The position numbers and the translations under genes were made by a program. Below the pieces are notes generated by a model. The model did no database searches. It was not told where the DNA came from and saw only the letters and a program-made list of their open reading frames with translations. This document shows, one piece after another, positions 50,498 through 62,421 of a stretch of DNA of 64,000 nucleotides; within the stretch, counting starts at the first letter, position 1, and every line of letters starts with the position of its first letter. Location of the stretch: NCBI GenBank assembly GCA_030248135.1, contig JASANC010005128.1:1-64000 (forward strand). Direction: 5' to 3'. The DNA comes from Theristus sp. LFF4_11 (Eukaryota; Nematoda; Chromadorea; Monhysterida; Xyalidae).

Positions 50498-52056
50498 TCT
50501 TCAGGAAGACCCCGTCAAATCACAGCAGCTTTATCGAGTTTTCTCGACTTTCACTGTTTTGCAGATCCCTCATCTCTTGTTGCAAAGTTCTCAAATGTTT
50601 GTTTGACAAAACAAACCATGGGGACAATGGGAAAAAAGCGATTGATGTATTGATCATTTTCTGCCCGTTACATGTGTGTCGCCAAAAGCAAACTAAACAC
50701 AGAGCACGCATGAGTTGAACACAACAAGAACACACGCAACCAAAAGTTTGTATTTCTACAGAATAATTTTTTTTGCCGTGATCGGGAAATACATCATTCG
50801 TCCAAATGTTTTGGTGTCCACGTTACTTAAAAATGGTAAAAAAATCTTCAGCAATGCCAGTTTTCCTTGAGATCAGCTGTTGCATGATCAAAAACAAATT
50901 GGCTCTCAGCTGTGTTCTAAATTTTAAGTCATAAGGCCCCAGTGAGAGCATTTTTAAGTTGGAACCTTTTTAGGTTTTTGTAATAGTTTTAGTTTTTTCA
51001 CTTTAATTATTAATTATTCATTTAATATTTAACATTTACTAATAATTCAATTAATAATAATAATGATAATATTAATAGTAATAGTTTTTTCACCCAAAAC
51101 TTGTAATGTTGCTATTTTTTGTTTGTTTAATTGAACGAACGATCGATCGAACGAACGAACGGTGCTTTTAGGCGATGTTTTTTAGTTTTTAGACAGAACG
51201 TCGTCGAGTAGGTCGCACAGAGGGCTTTTCTGTCGTTAAGTGCCTATACACCCCTCGGCGGGACTCGATCCCCTGAACGCACAGACAAGAATCTGACGCG
51301 CTTACCACCCAGGCCACAGTTCGCGAAGAAGAATAAACAACGGTATCGGAGTTGCAAGAAAACACATTTACCATTTACATAATGGGGTGTTTCATTTGAA
51401 CCAAACCGGATACATTCGTTCTTCATACTGTAATTCAAAGTTTCGTGCGCTCTGTATTCTAAGAGCTGTTAATCCGAGAGCTTGTCTCAAACCTAAGAGC
51501 CGCTTTTATGCCTTGATATACATGGATGCAAGATATTATCAATTTTTTTATGTTTTGCGACTGAATGCGTGTGCAGATTAAAATGAAAACTAGTTTCAAT
51601 TTTTATGTGGCAATTCAAAATCGTCAAAATGACTCTGCTCTATTCAGGGGACTCGGATCACTTTGCCGATTTGAATTCCCACGTTTTGCATGGAACTATT
51701 CACCTGTCTGTGCGCGCATTGAGTCTCGGGACCAAAATAAAAGATCATAGCCAGTGTCACGATTTTAGTTGAATTTTAGTTCTCCACGTTTCTATTTCCA
51801 TGTATGGGATTTAACCGTGTCGCAAAATCTCAGTAGGGGAATAAAACAAGCAGTATTTCCAAATCTAGCTGAATGCAGGCTGTCACAGCCTACAATGCGA
51901 ATCCGTGCTGGATGCAGATCGTAACGTATCACAAATATCATTTCAACAACAATGTAAAAGGAAGAGAACAAAGTGGACGCAAAAAAAACACGTATCGTGT
52001 GAATTACGCAATGTTTACTGGCCACAGAAGTGAAACGCTCGCTGACTGCTCGTTGC
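50498..52056. other. Intergenic with SINE-like repeat
   Basis: Contains an AT-rich tract with runs of AATAAT (about 51000-51090), a GAACGAACGATCGATCG stretch near 51135, and the tRNA-like repeat listed separately. No gene is supported. Confidence 0.4.
51190..51470 (-). mobile_element. tRNA-like SINE
   Basis: On the minus strand an A-box-like GTGGCCTGGGTGGTAAGC is followed at tRNA spacing by a B-box-like GGATCGAGTCC. The flanking arms do not form an acceptor stem, so it is not a functional tRNA gene. The part at 51325-51470 also occurs at 42320-42480. Insertion boundaries are not clear. Confidence 0.6.
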
Positions 52057-52290
52057 CTTTCTCAAAAATGCCAAGATATATTTGCCAATCGTGTGTGCAG
52101 ATGGACGAAGAACAAACAGAATAGCACGAATAACCAATGAGTTTGAAGAAACACGTCAAATTCGAGACACAATTGGGTTTCGATTCTGAACGTCTTTTTT
52201 CCTTCATTAAAACTTCGCGCGCTCCTTGTACCATGAAAAAAGCTGCCATGTTTAATCGGTCATACCATATTCGTTGTTGGACGTACCATA
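52057..52290 (+). repeat. Dispersed repeat, copy near the methyltransferase start
   Basis: Diverged direct copy of 56950-57185. Shared blocks include AAACACGTCAAATT, TTCTGAACGTCTTTT, TCGCGCGCTCCTTG and GAAAAAAGCTGCCATGTTTA. It ends about 85 bp upstream of the methyltransferase ATG. The nature of the element is unknown. Confidence 0.75.
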
Positions 52291-52373
52291 TCATTGTGCA
52301 TATGTTTTTAGTTAGACTTTTACGGGACCTAAAATTTTTTTAGGGTGCACATGTTGCGCACATGTAATTTGTA

Positions 52374-53468
52374 ATGAGTCGCAGCGTATTTGAGGCAGGC
52401 TTCTTTCACAAGTTGCTGACGAGCACACTGTTCATGATGGTTGTGTGCTTGCTGCTGGTGCGAGATCATGATCTGGTGGTGCAACAACAATGCAAACCAG
52501 AACCTGAGAACACATCAACACAGTTCTCTGCACCCGTTCGCTCTCAAAATAACTTCGAAAAATCGTCCGTTTCTCCCACAATAATCGAAGGTTTGTCGGA
52601 ATATGCTGTATATTTTTACACATTTCCATTTATGCAATAGATTTTATGAAACAATCTAAACGGTGGCCTGATTGATAATAGCAGCGTCTGACCAAAAGCC
52701 ACATCGGTATGTGAGACCACTGAAAAATCGTGCTCAACTTGGCGACTACCTGGAAGAGTTGGGCTTTACGACGGGTGCCGAACTCGGCGTTCAATCGGGT
52801 GCCTACTCTGCTGTTCTGCTGAATCGATGGAAACACTGTGAAAAGTTCTATTTAATCGACGTCTGGGCTGCAGTGCCCAATTACAAGGATTTTGCCAGTG
52901 CGTTTCATATACATTTTTTTGCGGAACTAAACCTTTTGAAACTTTCTGCAATCACGTTTGGTCGAACAAGTCTGGTTTGCCTGCTTTTGCACGCGTTTTT
53001 TACATGAATAATGTACACCAATTTTACACGTTTCTTTCTGTTTCAGACGCCTCGAACGCCACGAACGCGCAGCTGATGCGCACGGCGCAACGTGCCCTGG
53101 CAAAGTACGCCAACCAAACCGTGTTCATACAGGCGCGCACTGACCAGGCGGCGCAGCAGTTTGCAAACGAGAGTCTCGATTTCATCTACTTGGACGCCCG
53201 CCACGACTATTGTGCCGTCAGGGGCGACCTGCGCTCGTGGTGGCCGAAGCTGAAAGTGGGCGGCATCTTCGGCGGTCACGACTACGTGACGCACGACGAG
53301 GTCGACCCGAGGCAGGACTGGCAGCAGTGCGAGGACGGCAGCAGACAGCCGGGCGCCGTCAAGAGGGCCGTCGACGAGTTCGCGGAGCAGCGGCACTTGG
53401 TGGTCAGCGTCATGTACAGGGAGCCACGCGACAACTCGTACATCATGCGAAAAGACGCCAGAACTTGA
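52374..53468 (+). CDS. Type II membrane SAM-dependent methyltransferase
   Basis: Exons: 52374-52590, 52682-52897, 53047-53468 (855 nt, 284 aa); both introns are in phase 1. A single hydrophobic anchor spans residues 11-29 after a short N-terminal tail, followed by a polar stem. The class I methyltransferase fold is seen as motif I GAELGVQSGAYS (104-115), LIDVW, and FIYLDARHDY followed by WWPKLKVGGIFGGHDY. This order fits the Methyltransf_24 type. Four N-glycosylation sequons (NAS, NAT, NQT, NES) agree with a lumenal catalytic domain, probably in the Golgi. The acceptor, possibly a glycan or small metabolite, cannot be told. Confidence 0.85.
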
Positions 53469-53913
53469 CTGTTGACAATATTGATTGTTTTCATGCAACA
53501 TACGTATTGTGAATTTATTCAAACGTGTCCGGACTAAAATGACGTCATTTGCTTTAAAAACGCCCGTTTGTCAAAGTACAGACACTAAATTGTCAGTTTG
53601 GCGTGACTAATTCGACATTCACCATTTGTTTGCGGGAAGAAACCGGCTAAACGGAAAGTCTGGTTCGCTGTGAACGGCAAGCGCATGTTTGGCGGCACAT
53701 GACGTCATTTCAGTGGGACACGTTTAAAAAACTAGGTCATACATGGTTTACACATGAATGGAGTGTGTTCAATGAGTAGTGAAAAACAGACAAAATCGCG
53801 CATAGAAACATGAAAAGGCAGCGAATGAAACATACAAGTTTCGAAATCAACCAGACACAGTTTGAAATGCCAAAAAATCACAAAATGTACACGGAAATAC
53901 AGTTTTTCCGAAC

Positions 53914-55168
53914 TCAATCACTGATGCCGAGCGCTGCAATGAACACGTTGATGATGGTCATTATGAATATGCCGACCACGATGACGTTGTTGTACACCTC
54001 GGCAACATCCAGCTTCTTCTCGTCTGGGTCGTTGATGTTGATTCTGCCTGACATATTTAAGGGAGGTAGTGTAAAAAATTGAAATTTTCTACTGACGAAA
54101 CCATTGAGCGGTTCGTTCTTCTGTTCGTTCTGAAAACAAACAAGTCAACTCACTGAGCAATATGAGGGCAATACCAACGAGCACTTGCAAACAGATTGAG
54201 ATGATGATCAGCACCAACAGCACATAGTAGAACTGGTACGTCGGGCCTGCTTTGATGACGTGCTTCAGTTGGCTCGCATTCGCCATCAGCAGTGCCACGT
54301 CCAACAGGGCCTGCAACGGCCAACTTGTGATTTGTTACAGCACTGGCGCCGCGTTTGCGAATGATTCTGGGTTGCTCGTTTTATCTTCTGCAGTTATTGA
54401 ATACTTTTTCAGCAGTTCTATTCGCCAGAAAATCGACTGACAGATCGCCCGAAATTGGCCTTTCGTCTTGAAGTTTTACGAATTGAAAAAGCAATCAATC
54501 CCCGTTGGTGGCACGTGTTGAAAATTTGTTTTAGTGCATTTTGCAGAAAACTCACTGAAGAGACGCCCTTTTTAACGGAATGGAAATTGTAGTCGAAGAA
54601 CTTGAGCTGGCCGTAGTCCATTTTTGGATTGTTGCTGCCGGCAGCTGACATGAACGCGGATGTGTCCGGTGGGCGTTTGGGATTACCCTGAAAAATTAGC
54701 ATTATTAGCAAATTAGCAAATCAGATTACCTTAATCAAATTTCCAGTTTTCAATAAAAATTTTCAAAAGTTTTCAAAGTTATATAAGTTTACAAAATTAA
54801 AAAAATGAATTAAAAATCGTTCATTTGCGACTAAAAGTGGCAACCAATCAAAGCAGTTTGAACAGTAGCAAAAGCAGTATAATACTAAAACACTAACGCA
54901 CCGCCACGGCCACCTTAGCCGATTTGTTCACCACAATGACGGCGTCGTCGCGCGGGGCCGGTTGCACTTCGAATTCGCCGCCCGTGTTCGGTCTGCTCAT
55001 AATCTTGCTGCCTGCTGAGCCAGGCGTTTCATCGATCGTGGGTGCCTGTGTCGCAGATTCAATGCGCTCGAAAGCAGGCGCAACCGACGCCTCTGCCGAG
55101 CTCTTTTTCTTCTCTTCCTCTTGTTGTTGTCTGAGGCGACGCTTTCGATTGCTCGCGAAAAACAGCAT
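53914..55168 (-). CDS. Ninjurin family membrane protein
   Basis: Exons: 55168-54902, 54687-54556, 54310-54154, 54047-53914 (690 nt, 229 aa). The core matches ninjurins: DVALLMANASQLKHVI, then transmembrane helix 1 (about residues 158-185), NDPDEKKLDVAEVYNN and helix 2 (207-226) ending FIAALG. In mammals NINJ1 oligomerises to rupture the plasma membrane in lytic cell death, and fly ninjurins act in adhesion and stress. The N-terminus is longer than in NINJ1 and includes a basic and Glu/Gln-rich stretch (NRKRRLRQQQEEEKKK). Exon 1 joins in phase but is the least certain part; its donor could be 54902 (GTGCGT) or slightly upstream (GTGGCC). Confidence 0.88.
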
Positions 55169-55924
55169 AAACCTGTGGAACTAATGGCTCATTCGGCTTT
55201 GTGTGTAGTTACGAATCACCGGGGCAACCAATTGAATGCTGCAATGTTTGGTGCAGCATTATTGTTTGTTGTGTAGTGTGCTCGTCTCTGAATAAAACAT
55301 GAAGCATGTTTATTCCAACAAAATGTGCCCGTAAAAAACACTTCAAACGGTGTGCGGAACATTTTCACAGCTTTAGAATCTCTCGTTTACAGCTTTTGCG
55401 TCAGCCAAAATGTTCAGATATTCTGGCTGCAGGCGTGTTCAGCGCTCTGGTGCACAATTTCCGCATGTGCTGTGCGTGCATGCGTGTTTTGTTGAGGCAG
55501 CTGCTGTTGTCAAGGGTGACACACGCGACACGCGAGCGCACACGATCCTGCGTCTCTGAATCGATATCACTTTTTACGTTTTCGTGAAACCGCGCACCAG
55601 ACACTCTGCTGGCGTGGTCTGCATTGGTCTCTGTTCGAAAGTGTTTTGATTTCGAATGATTCAATGACGAAAAACGTTTATTCTGGCTTCTGGGTTGAGA
55701 AAGTTTACAACTCTATGAAAAAAGACAGGTATGACACCTGTGTGAACAATAAATAAGTTTATGACGCAACAATAAAAGCTTTTTTCAAAAGTTTTCAAAT
55801 TTCTAGTTTTGTTCAACAAAGTCAATACATGCGGACAAACAAACGCACAATTGAAAGTTGAGGTTGAAGCAAATTTGAGTTTTCACACAGATTGAGTAAA
55901 ATTGTGGCAGTGACAAAAATAAAT

Positions 55925-58900
55925 TTATCCGGTGTTGCTGGCACAGGTGCACTGTCCGTAACAATCCGTGATACACCCAGTAGACCCACAAGGAATCAAT
56001 GAGGATGCTGGACAGTTCTCTGAAATGACATTCGGTCGTGGAACTCACACACCAATACAAAATACGGGCGAATCAGTCGTAAACATGTGCTGAAAACTGT
56101 TGCCAAAGCTGACCAATTGAGTGTGTGAACGACGTGAACGTGTTGCAGCACTGCAAATTGCCGCAGACGTCGCCCGGTTCACTACCACAATTCGCGTTCG
56201 TGGTGCAGATAGACTCGTTTTTGCATGCTGGAAATAAAAAAAGCGTGAAAATCCACCAAAAATATATCAAAACCGAACACAAACCAAGGCAATCTGTTTC
56301 AAGCGCCGATTCCAGCTCCGCCCAGTTTGCGTCACCTGATTCGCAGACACTGAAAAAGTAACAGGAAATTTTTCTAAATTGCTACGAAATCGGCTATTTG
56401 GCTCCTTTACAGGCTTTACAGGTTGGCCCGTAAAGCGCTTGATTTCTTATTGCACCTGTCATCAGCGTAGTCGCAGAGACACTTGAACGTCACCAATTCC
56501 GGACTGTTGGATGCTTGAACGTTGCGCAGTCGTGCGCACGCCACCGAGCTCAAACGAGCGTCGTCTGATATCGACTGGCACTCGGGTGAATCGTGCCGGT
56601 CGCAGTAACGCAGACAGAACCAGCCGACCAGCGCTGAGTACGCGTCGCGCTGCACTTGCGTCGGCTGGCACAAACCGCCGAAGGCAATTGAGCTAGCTGC
56701 AAGTCAAAAGAGTACAGACGGAGTGACACCGTTTCATGGTTCCATTGAATGATGGATGGCAAATCGAAACAGTAAACGGAGCAAGCGCTGTTTTCTCACA
56801 CAGCGTTTTTAAGGCTTGTTAATTGGTTGGTTGCATTTCAATTAGGTTGTTGTAAAGTGTGGTTTTAACACATCCAAAATACAGCAGCTACAGTATGGCC
56901 GAATAAATAAGGCAGCCCGTCAAGGCGGGATCAGTCGCAGACTAGGAGTTGTCTTTTTCAAAAATGCCAACATAACTCCTAATCATGTGTTCAAGGGAGC
57001 AAGACTGAACATAATAACACGAAGAATCCGTTCGTCTGAAAAAACACGTCAAATTTGGCACACATGTTGGTTTCTGAACGTCTTTTCGTTCATTCAAATT
57101 TCGCGCGCTCCTTGCACCCTGAAAAAAGCTGCCATGTTTACTCGGTCATTCCGTACGTATTCAGCGTGTTATGCAATGTTTTTCACAGTACATGTATAAT
57201 CTTTTCGTACGAAGGAGGCTTAGTAATGTTGAATGATGTGTGGAAAAGCCGCACACTGAAAAAATGTTTCGCGCCAGAGCGTAGTTCGAATATGAATTGA
57301 AATAAATTTTGTTTAGTGAAAAAACATTCTGACTGGTTTTTTCTCAATTTCTTGCACGAATCTGTCGTCAGAATACGTTAAGTTTTTGCTCATTTAAAAT
57401 TGCCGCGCAGCCATGAAACATTGTCTCTATCTGTGCGTGCAAACGCATATTGGGTCACGTTTAGTAAGAAAGATAATAGGAATGTTGTAAATTGTTTCAT
57501 TCAACCATGATTTTCACTCTACCAGCAGCAGCGAAATATTCGGTACAGTGCAGCGGATAAGCGGGCGACCCAGGAGTGTAACGGTTCGCCTTTGCATTCC
57601 AAGCAGCCGTTTGAAAATAACCGGGTGCACAGGCGGCGTCCGTGGTGGAACAGAAGTCTGCAAACCATTAGATTTATAGAGCAACCGCGAACGAACAGCC
57701 TGCGAACTGCTACAGTGTGCCACGAACGACGTTGGCGTGCGTTGGAACAGCTTCTTCAATTAAAACAACGAAACAGCAGCGACAGACGTACTGTACCTGT
57801 GCACTCCGCTTTGTAGCCGGTTTCTAACTCGGCGAAAGTGTACTTGCCAGTTGTGCAACTGAAAATACAAAACCGACCTTCCGACATCCGTACGCAACAA
57901 ACAATATACACGGCAAACAATACTTGAAATAAAAAAGCAACTGAGGAATGACTAACGGCAGATCGTCGTCATAATGACAAACACAACGTGTAGTGACGTT
58001 CTGCAGCGACACTGTGTCCCAGGACACTCCAAACGGAATGTGAGGCGCCAGACAATCGACAACGGTCAACTGACCATCACGACGAGGGGAACATTGCGAT
58101 TCACACCAGGGGCCAGTTTTATGAAGCTCACGAATCGCAGATAATTAGTGGTCCAGCACAGAAAGGCAAACAAGGAACTAAAACATCAGCTTTCAAAGGA
58201 ATGCTGTTGTCTGAGAGTCTCAGCGTTTTTGGCGCATGGCAACTAAACCACTAAAAAGCGACAATTGAACTTTATGAAGCTGGCGCCAGGTTCTGCACTG
58301 CCAACGGACTGCGTGAATGGCAGCCACTTGTGACGGCGGCACAGCACAGATGCCGACGTACTGAATTGGTGATGGCACGTCGACAATGTCTGCCAACACG
58401 AGAAACGTGTTCTTTTGATTTTCTGTAGCTATTCGGACAGTGAAGTTTTACAATAAATTTTAGAACTTGCCGGTGCACTGTCAAGAAACTTCAACATCAT
58501 TTGAAAATCACTTGCAACTTTGATTTGAAAACATACTCATTTGCTTAAAATGTTGTCGGTACTGCTATGTTAACGATTACAAATAATGTAATGTAATAAT
58601 AAATAATGCTCGTAAAAATAATGACCTAGTTGGTTTCAACGTTTAAGAATTTTTAAGTCTTAAGTCTCCGTGGGAAGTTTTCAATCGCATTCTATTTTTT
58701 CTGTGGAGAACTGAAATAACCCCATTTCTCCGGTGTCAACCCGAGACCAGCAAACTTTTATATGCTCTCAAACGACACAGTGACCGACTCAGTTTTTTTC
58801 AAAACTGCCGCTCACACCTGCATCCGGATCGTCGCAGTGCTCACTGGAGTATTCGGCTGACAACTGAATGAATCGAAAGCGCCACTCGTCCTCTGACAAC

Positions 58901-59071
58901 AAAAATTTTAAACTTATTGAAATTAGTAAAACTAGCGTCTTGAAACAGCTGAAAAATATCAAGCAACGAACTCTGTAGGATGTCAGCAGCAGGTCCACAG
59001 GCCACAACCACACATGGTGAAAGGGACATGTGCATCACAAATACCAACGAAACTGGCAGTTTTTCAAGCAT
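55925..59071 (-). CDS. Secreted two-module cysteine-rich protein (ten exons)
   Basis: Exons: 59071-58972, 58892-58818, 58428-58271, 58126-57957, 57858-57797, 57657-57523, 56696-56456, 56349-56285, 56227-56114, 56019-55925 (1215 nt, 404 aa); all phases agree. A signal peptide (MLEKLPVSLVFVMHMSLSP) starts the chain. Two related segments are visible: CVCHYDDDLPC..GKY.FAELE..YKAEC in the middle and CLCDYADDSVC..GDANWAELE..LETDC further on. The C-terminus is a Cys-dense tail (CGNLQCC, CGSTGC, CYGQCTC). There is no transmembrane segment. The junction between exons 3 and 4 has a weak acceptor and duplicates LHK, so it may be slightly off. I do not recognise the family; it is likely extracellular and disulphide-rich. 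Confidence 0.75.
56950..57185 (+). repeat. Dispersed repeat, second copy
   Basis: Direct copy of 52057-52290, here within intron 6 of the secreted two-module gene (antisense to it). Confidence 0.75.
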
Positions 59072-59689
59072 GTTTGAAATGGATAACGCTCTACAATCGA
59101 ATATGAAACCATCAAATGTTAAAGTGCGCTTTTAATGTTTGAGTGAAATGAAATGTCAGCGTTTCAATAGGGTAGTGTAAAAAACAAGTTTTTTGCTTTG
59201 TGTTTGTAGTTCCAAATTTCACGCCAATTACAGGTTCTTATTTGTATTTCGTATAGGGGTTTGTTCCGCTGTGGCAATGAGTATGATGGGCACAACAGCA
59301 CGCATGGTAAACACATTTTCAAATGAAAACTGGACTAATCTGTTCAGATTCCTCAAACAAAGCACCGTTCAGTGAGTGTAACCAATCAAAATTGTTTGTT
59401 GACATGAATAACACGACTTGCAGCTTGCAGGCAATGCATAGATATTGGGACTATTTGAATTCGCGCCAAAATGTTCTTGCGAAACACGCTTGGTTGGGAA
59501 ATGGACCCACGCCAGCCGCGGGGGCGAGACTAGGATTTAGCGTGAATCATCAGGTGCGTACATGTGGTGCCTGCGCCCTAATGTTAGGTTACATGTTTAA
59601 ACAGGATTAGGATTATGGAATGGATTTCCTTCACTGGAGTAGTCACGTGCACTATTTGCTCATGCACCGCACTTTTAAAAAGGCTTGAT

Positions 59690-60085
59690 TTAGGCTTAGG
59701 GCTGAACTTAGAATTAGGATTAGATTCAGGCTTTGCTTAGAATTAAGTTTAGGTAATATTTTGAGAATTGTAGTTTATTTTAAGCACTAAACACACGGTT
59801 AGTGTCTAGGTAAATGTCCTTTAACGCAGATGTCTTGCACCAGTCGTTTAAACATGTAGGCCAACCGTGCGTCGCGTGCGCCAACAACAAGGCAAAAAAA
59901 CCTTTGCCTAACATTACTAAACCAAAGCCAAGTTTACAGTCTGTTTTGTTGTTGTAGTTCGGTTTCAATGAAGTCGTTGTAGGTTCCTAATCCTAAGCCC
60001 AATCCTAATCCTAATGAAGTTGTTGTAGGTTTCTGATCCTAAACCTAATCCTAATCCTAAGTGAAGCCTTTTTAACAAAGTGTAA
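59690..60085. repeat. Relic of foldback arm with degenerate TTAGG runs
   Basis: An AAAAAGGCTTGATTTAGG segment at the left is mirrored by CCTAATCCTAAGTGAAGCC followed by TTTTT at the right, with irregular TTAGG/TTAGGC-like units in both. The same arrangement is in the foldback arms at 13600 and 18500, so this is a short relative and not a telomere. Confidence 0.6.
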
Positions 60086-60387
60086 GTGCCTTGATTGACA
60101 GCTTTGTTGAAGGGGTGAAACATTGGGATCAGGGATCAGCTCCAGCTCCGGTTTAGCTTCGTAGTTTCACGCAAAAAAAGGAATTCGGCTCGCAATCTGA
60201 ATTCTGAGCGTCCGAGCTCCTGCTCAAGTCTCCCTCCACACGAAATTCTAGGCCAAAAATCATCCAAGTCATTTTCTGTGGAAAGTGTCTGTTTATCTTA
60301 AACGCAATTTCAGAACAGCACATTTTTGATGAACAAATTTATTTTTTATTTAATTAAAAACAGTAGCGAAAGTGCGGGGGGTGGGGG

Positions 60388-61129
60388 TAGAGATGTGAGG
60401 GTCAAAAAAAATTTTTTTTAAATTTTTTTTAAAAAAAAGTGAAAAAAATGAGCATTTATTTTTTTTATTAAAAATTTTTGAAATTTTTTTCTTTAATGTG
60501 CCCTGAAAATGCCGTTTTTGGCATAATTTTTCGAAAGTTCAACAAAAATTTTCTTTGACTTTACCTTGTCACTTAGTCTTCAACGCTGCAGGTGGTATTC
60601 TGGATTGATTTATCGACTGTTTTTAGCCTTGGTGAGTGATGATCGACTCGCGCATTGAAGTACTTGAGCGTCGCAAAGGCTAGTTCAACAAATTCCGATG
60701 CCGCTAAGGTGAGATAGAAGCAGAGAACTCACATTTACGCATCGTTTTTCAGGATCTCGAAAGGTCGAAATTGCACTGTCTGCCACTGCAAGCGTAACTT
60801 CGTTGGTTGCTCGTTGCTGTTTCGCCTCGTGTCGTCAGCATGATCACACCGGTTTGTTGTTGAACTTGTTTCCGTGTTATTTGAGGTGAATTGAGAGGCA
60901 AAACACGAGACGTGATGTCGTCGGTGGGAAAATGGGGTCGCCGAAACCAAGTCTGAAATTTTCACCCTCCTCCCATATGAGTGGGGGTCATATGGTAAGT
61001 CGGTGGCTCCTCAGATGGTGATATTCGGACTCCCTGAAAAATTCTGAACAACTTTCATTTAAAAAAAAATCAAAAAAAAATTTTTTTTTAAAGAAAAAAA
61101 TAGAAAATTTTTTTTTCTTGACATCTCTA
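60388..61129. mobile_element. hAT-like non-autonomous element
   Basis: Inverted ends TAGAGATGT and ACATCTCTA, each followed inward by long A/T runs. Flanked by an exact 8-bp duplication GGTGGGGG (60380-60387 and 61130-61137). The interior is a diverged, inverted relative of 61268-61971, sharing for example TTTCGAAAGTTCAACAAAAA and CGGACTCCCTGA. No ORF. Confidence 0.87.
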
Positions 61130-61267
61130 GGTGGGGGGGGGGGTCCCCTCAGCCGAAAATTCTGCCCGTGCACGGGCAGATACCCGTGTACCCCCCTCCC
61201 CCCTTTACCTCGACACGGGTACTAGACTCCCCCCACCCCCCTCCGCGAGAAAACACGGGATCGCACC

Positions 61268-61971
61268 TAGGGTTGTTAAAAAAACAAAAATCGTCATTTT
61301 TGTTTTTTTTTAAATTAAAAAAAATTTCAAAAATCAAAGTTGTGCTAAATCAATCAGGGAGTCCGAAGAACCACATATGATATGCAAGCGCCTCCCGAAT
61401 GACTCCCGTATGGCGGAACTTTGCAGATTTTGTTTTGGTGACCTCAATTACCCCTTTTCCAAACCGTCACCATGCCTCTTCTTGTGTTTTGACCTCCAAA
61501 ACGTCACTAATTGTCCCCAGCTAAACTAATGCTAAAGTTAAGACAAACATACCGCCTTGAAATTCGATCAATTCTTCTGATGGTGTCGCGACGACACGAC
61601 ACGAAGCAGCAAGCAACCAGACAACGTAGCGCTTGCAAACGGAGCAGCGAGCACAATCGGACGCTCTGCGAGGCGAATCGTCACCTTATCTGCATCGGAA
61701 ATGGTAGGCCAAGCTTTGGGACGCTCAAAAACTTCATCGCAGATGTTGTCGTAGCCTAAAATCAGTCGGTAAAACGGCCCAAAATCGACTGCTAAAGGTT
61801 TTACGAGGTATAATCAAAGAAAATTTTTGTTGAACTTTCGAAAAATTGTGCCAAAATTGAGGTTTTCAGAGCATATTAGAGGAAAATTTTTCAATTTTTT
61901 TTTTAAATCGGCATTTTTGTTTTTTTTTATCACTTTTTAAAAAAAATGTTCATTTTTGTTTAACAACCCTA
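61268..61971 (+). mobile_element. hAT-like non-autonomous element (TAGGGTTGTT family), copy 2
   Basis: Inverted ends TAGGGTTGTTAAAA and AACAACCCTA with an exact 8-bp duplication ATCGCACC (61260-61267 and 61972-61979). Close to identical with 12666-13374, suggesting recent activity. The longest ORF (61511-61759) is shared with that copy only because the DNA is, and shows no domain. Confidence 0.92.
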
Positions 61972-61979
61972 ATCGCACC

Positions 61980-62335
61980 CCCCCTCACGGTGGTCAATCT
62001 CATCTCAATTTTTTCCAAAAATACCGTAATTTTTGCATTTTTCTTGACGTTTGTGTCTGTCCCTGCATAGATTTTGTTGTTTCTGACCAAACAAGCAGCT
62101 TGTTTGCACAAAATATTCTGTATTTTACAAGAATTTCTGTGTTTTTCTAAGGCAAAAATTTGGTATTACCCGTGCGATCCCGTGCACCCCCCCTCACGAA
62201 ATTTTTCTGCCAGTGCACCCCCCTCAGGAAAATTTGCTGCCCGTGCACCCCCCCCTCACCGAGAAGGCACCTGACCCCCCCCCCCTCTAAAATCAGGCAA
62301 ACACCCCCCCTCACCCGAGGTCCCGCTTTTGCTAC
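61980..62335. repeat. C-rich degenerate minisatellite
   Basis: Between 62160 and 62335 a unit of about 35 bp recurs with GTGCACCCCCCCTCA and AAATTT(T)CTGCC. The minus strand carries several G runs, enough for G-quadruplex formation. It lies just upstream of the zinc-finger start codon. Similar C/G runs are at 12555-12660, 13375-13470 and 61130-61260. Confidence 0.65.
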
Positions 62336-62421
62336 TGATTAAAAAATCACGATTTGAAAAAAGAGTTGAAAAAAATTTTGAGCCCCATTTGGAAGCAAGC
62401 AAAGCAAAAAAGCAACCGAAA

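Noticed and set aside
51230..51320. Functional tRNA gene on the minus strand
   Set aside because: A and B boxes are present but the ends do not pair into an acceptor stem, and the flank is shared with another repeat copy.
53043..53522. 159-codon minus-strand ORF opposite the methyltransferase
   Set aside because: It is the complement of GC-rich coding exon 3 and has no domain.
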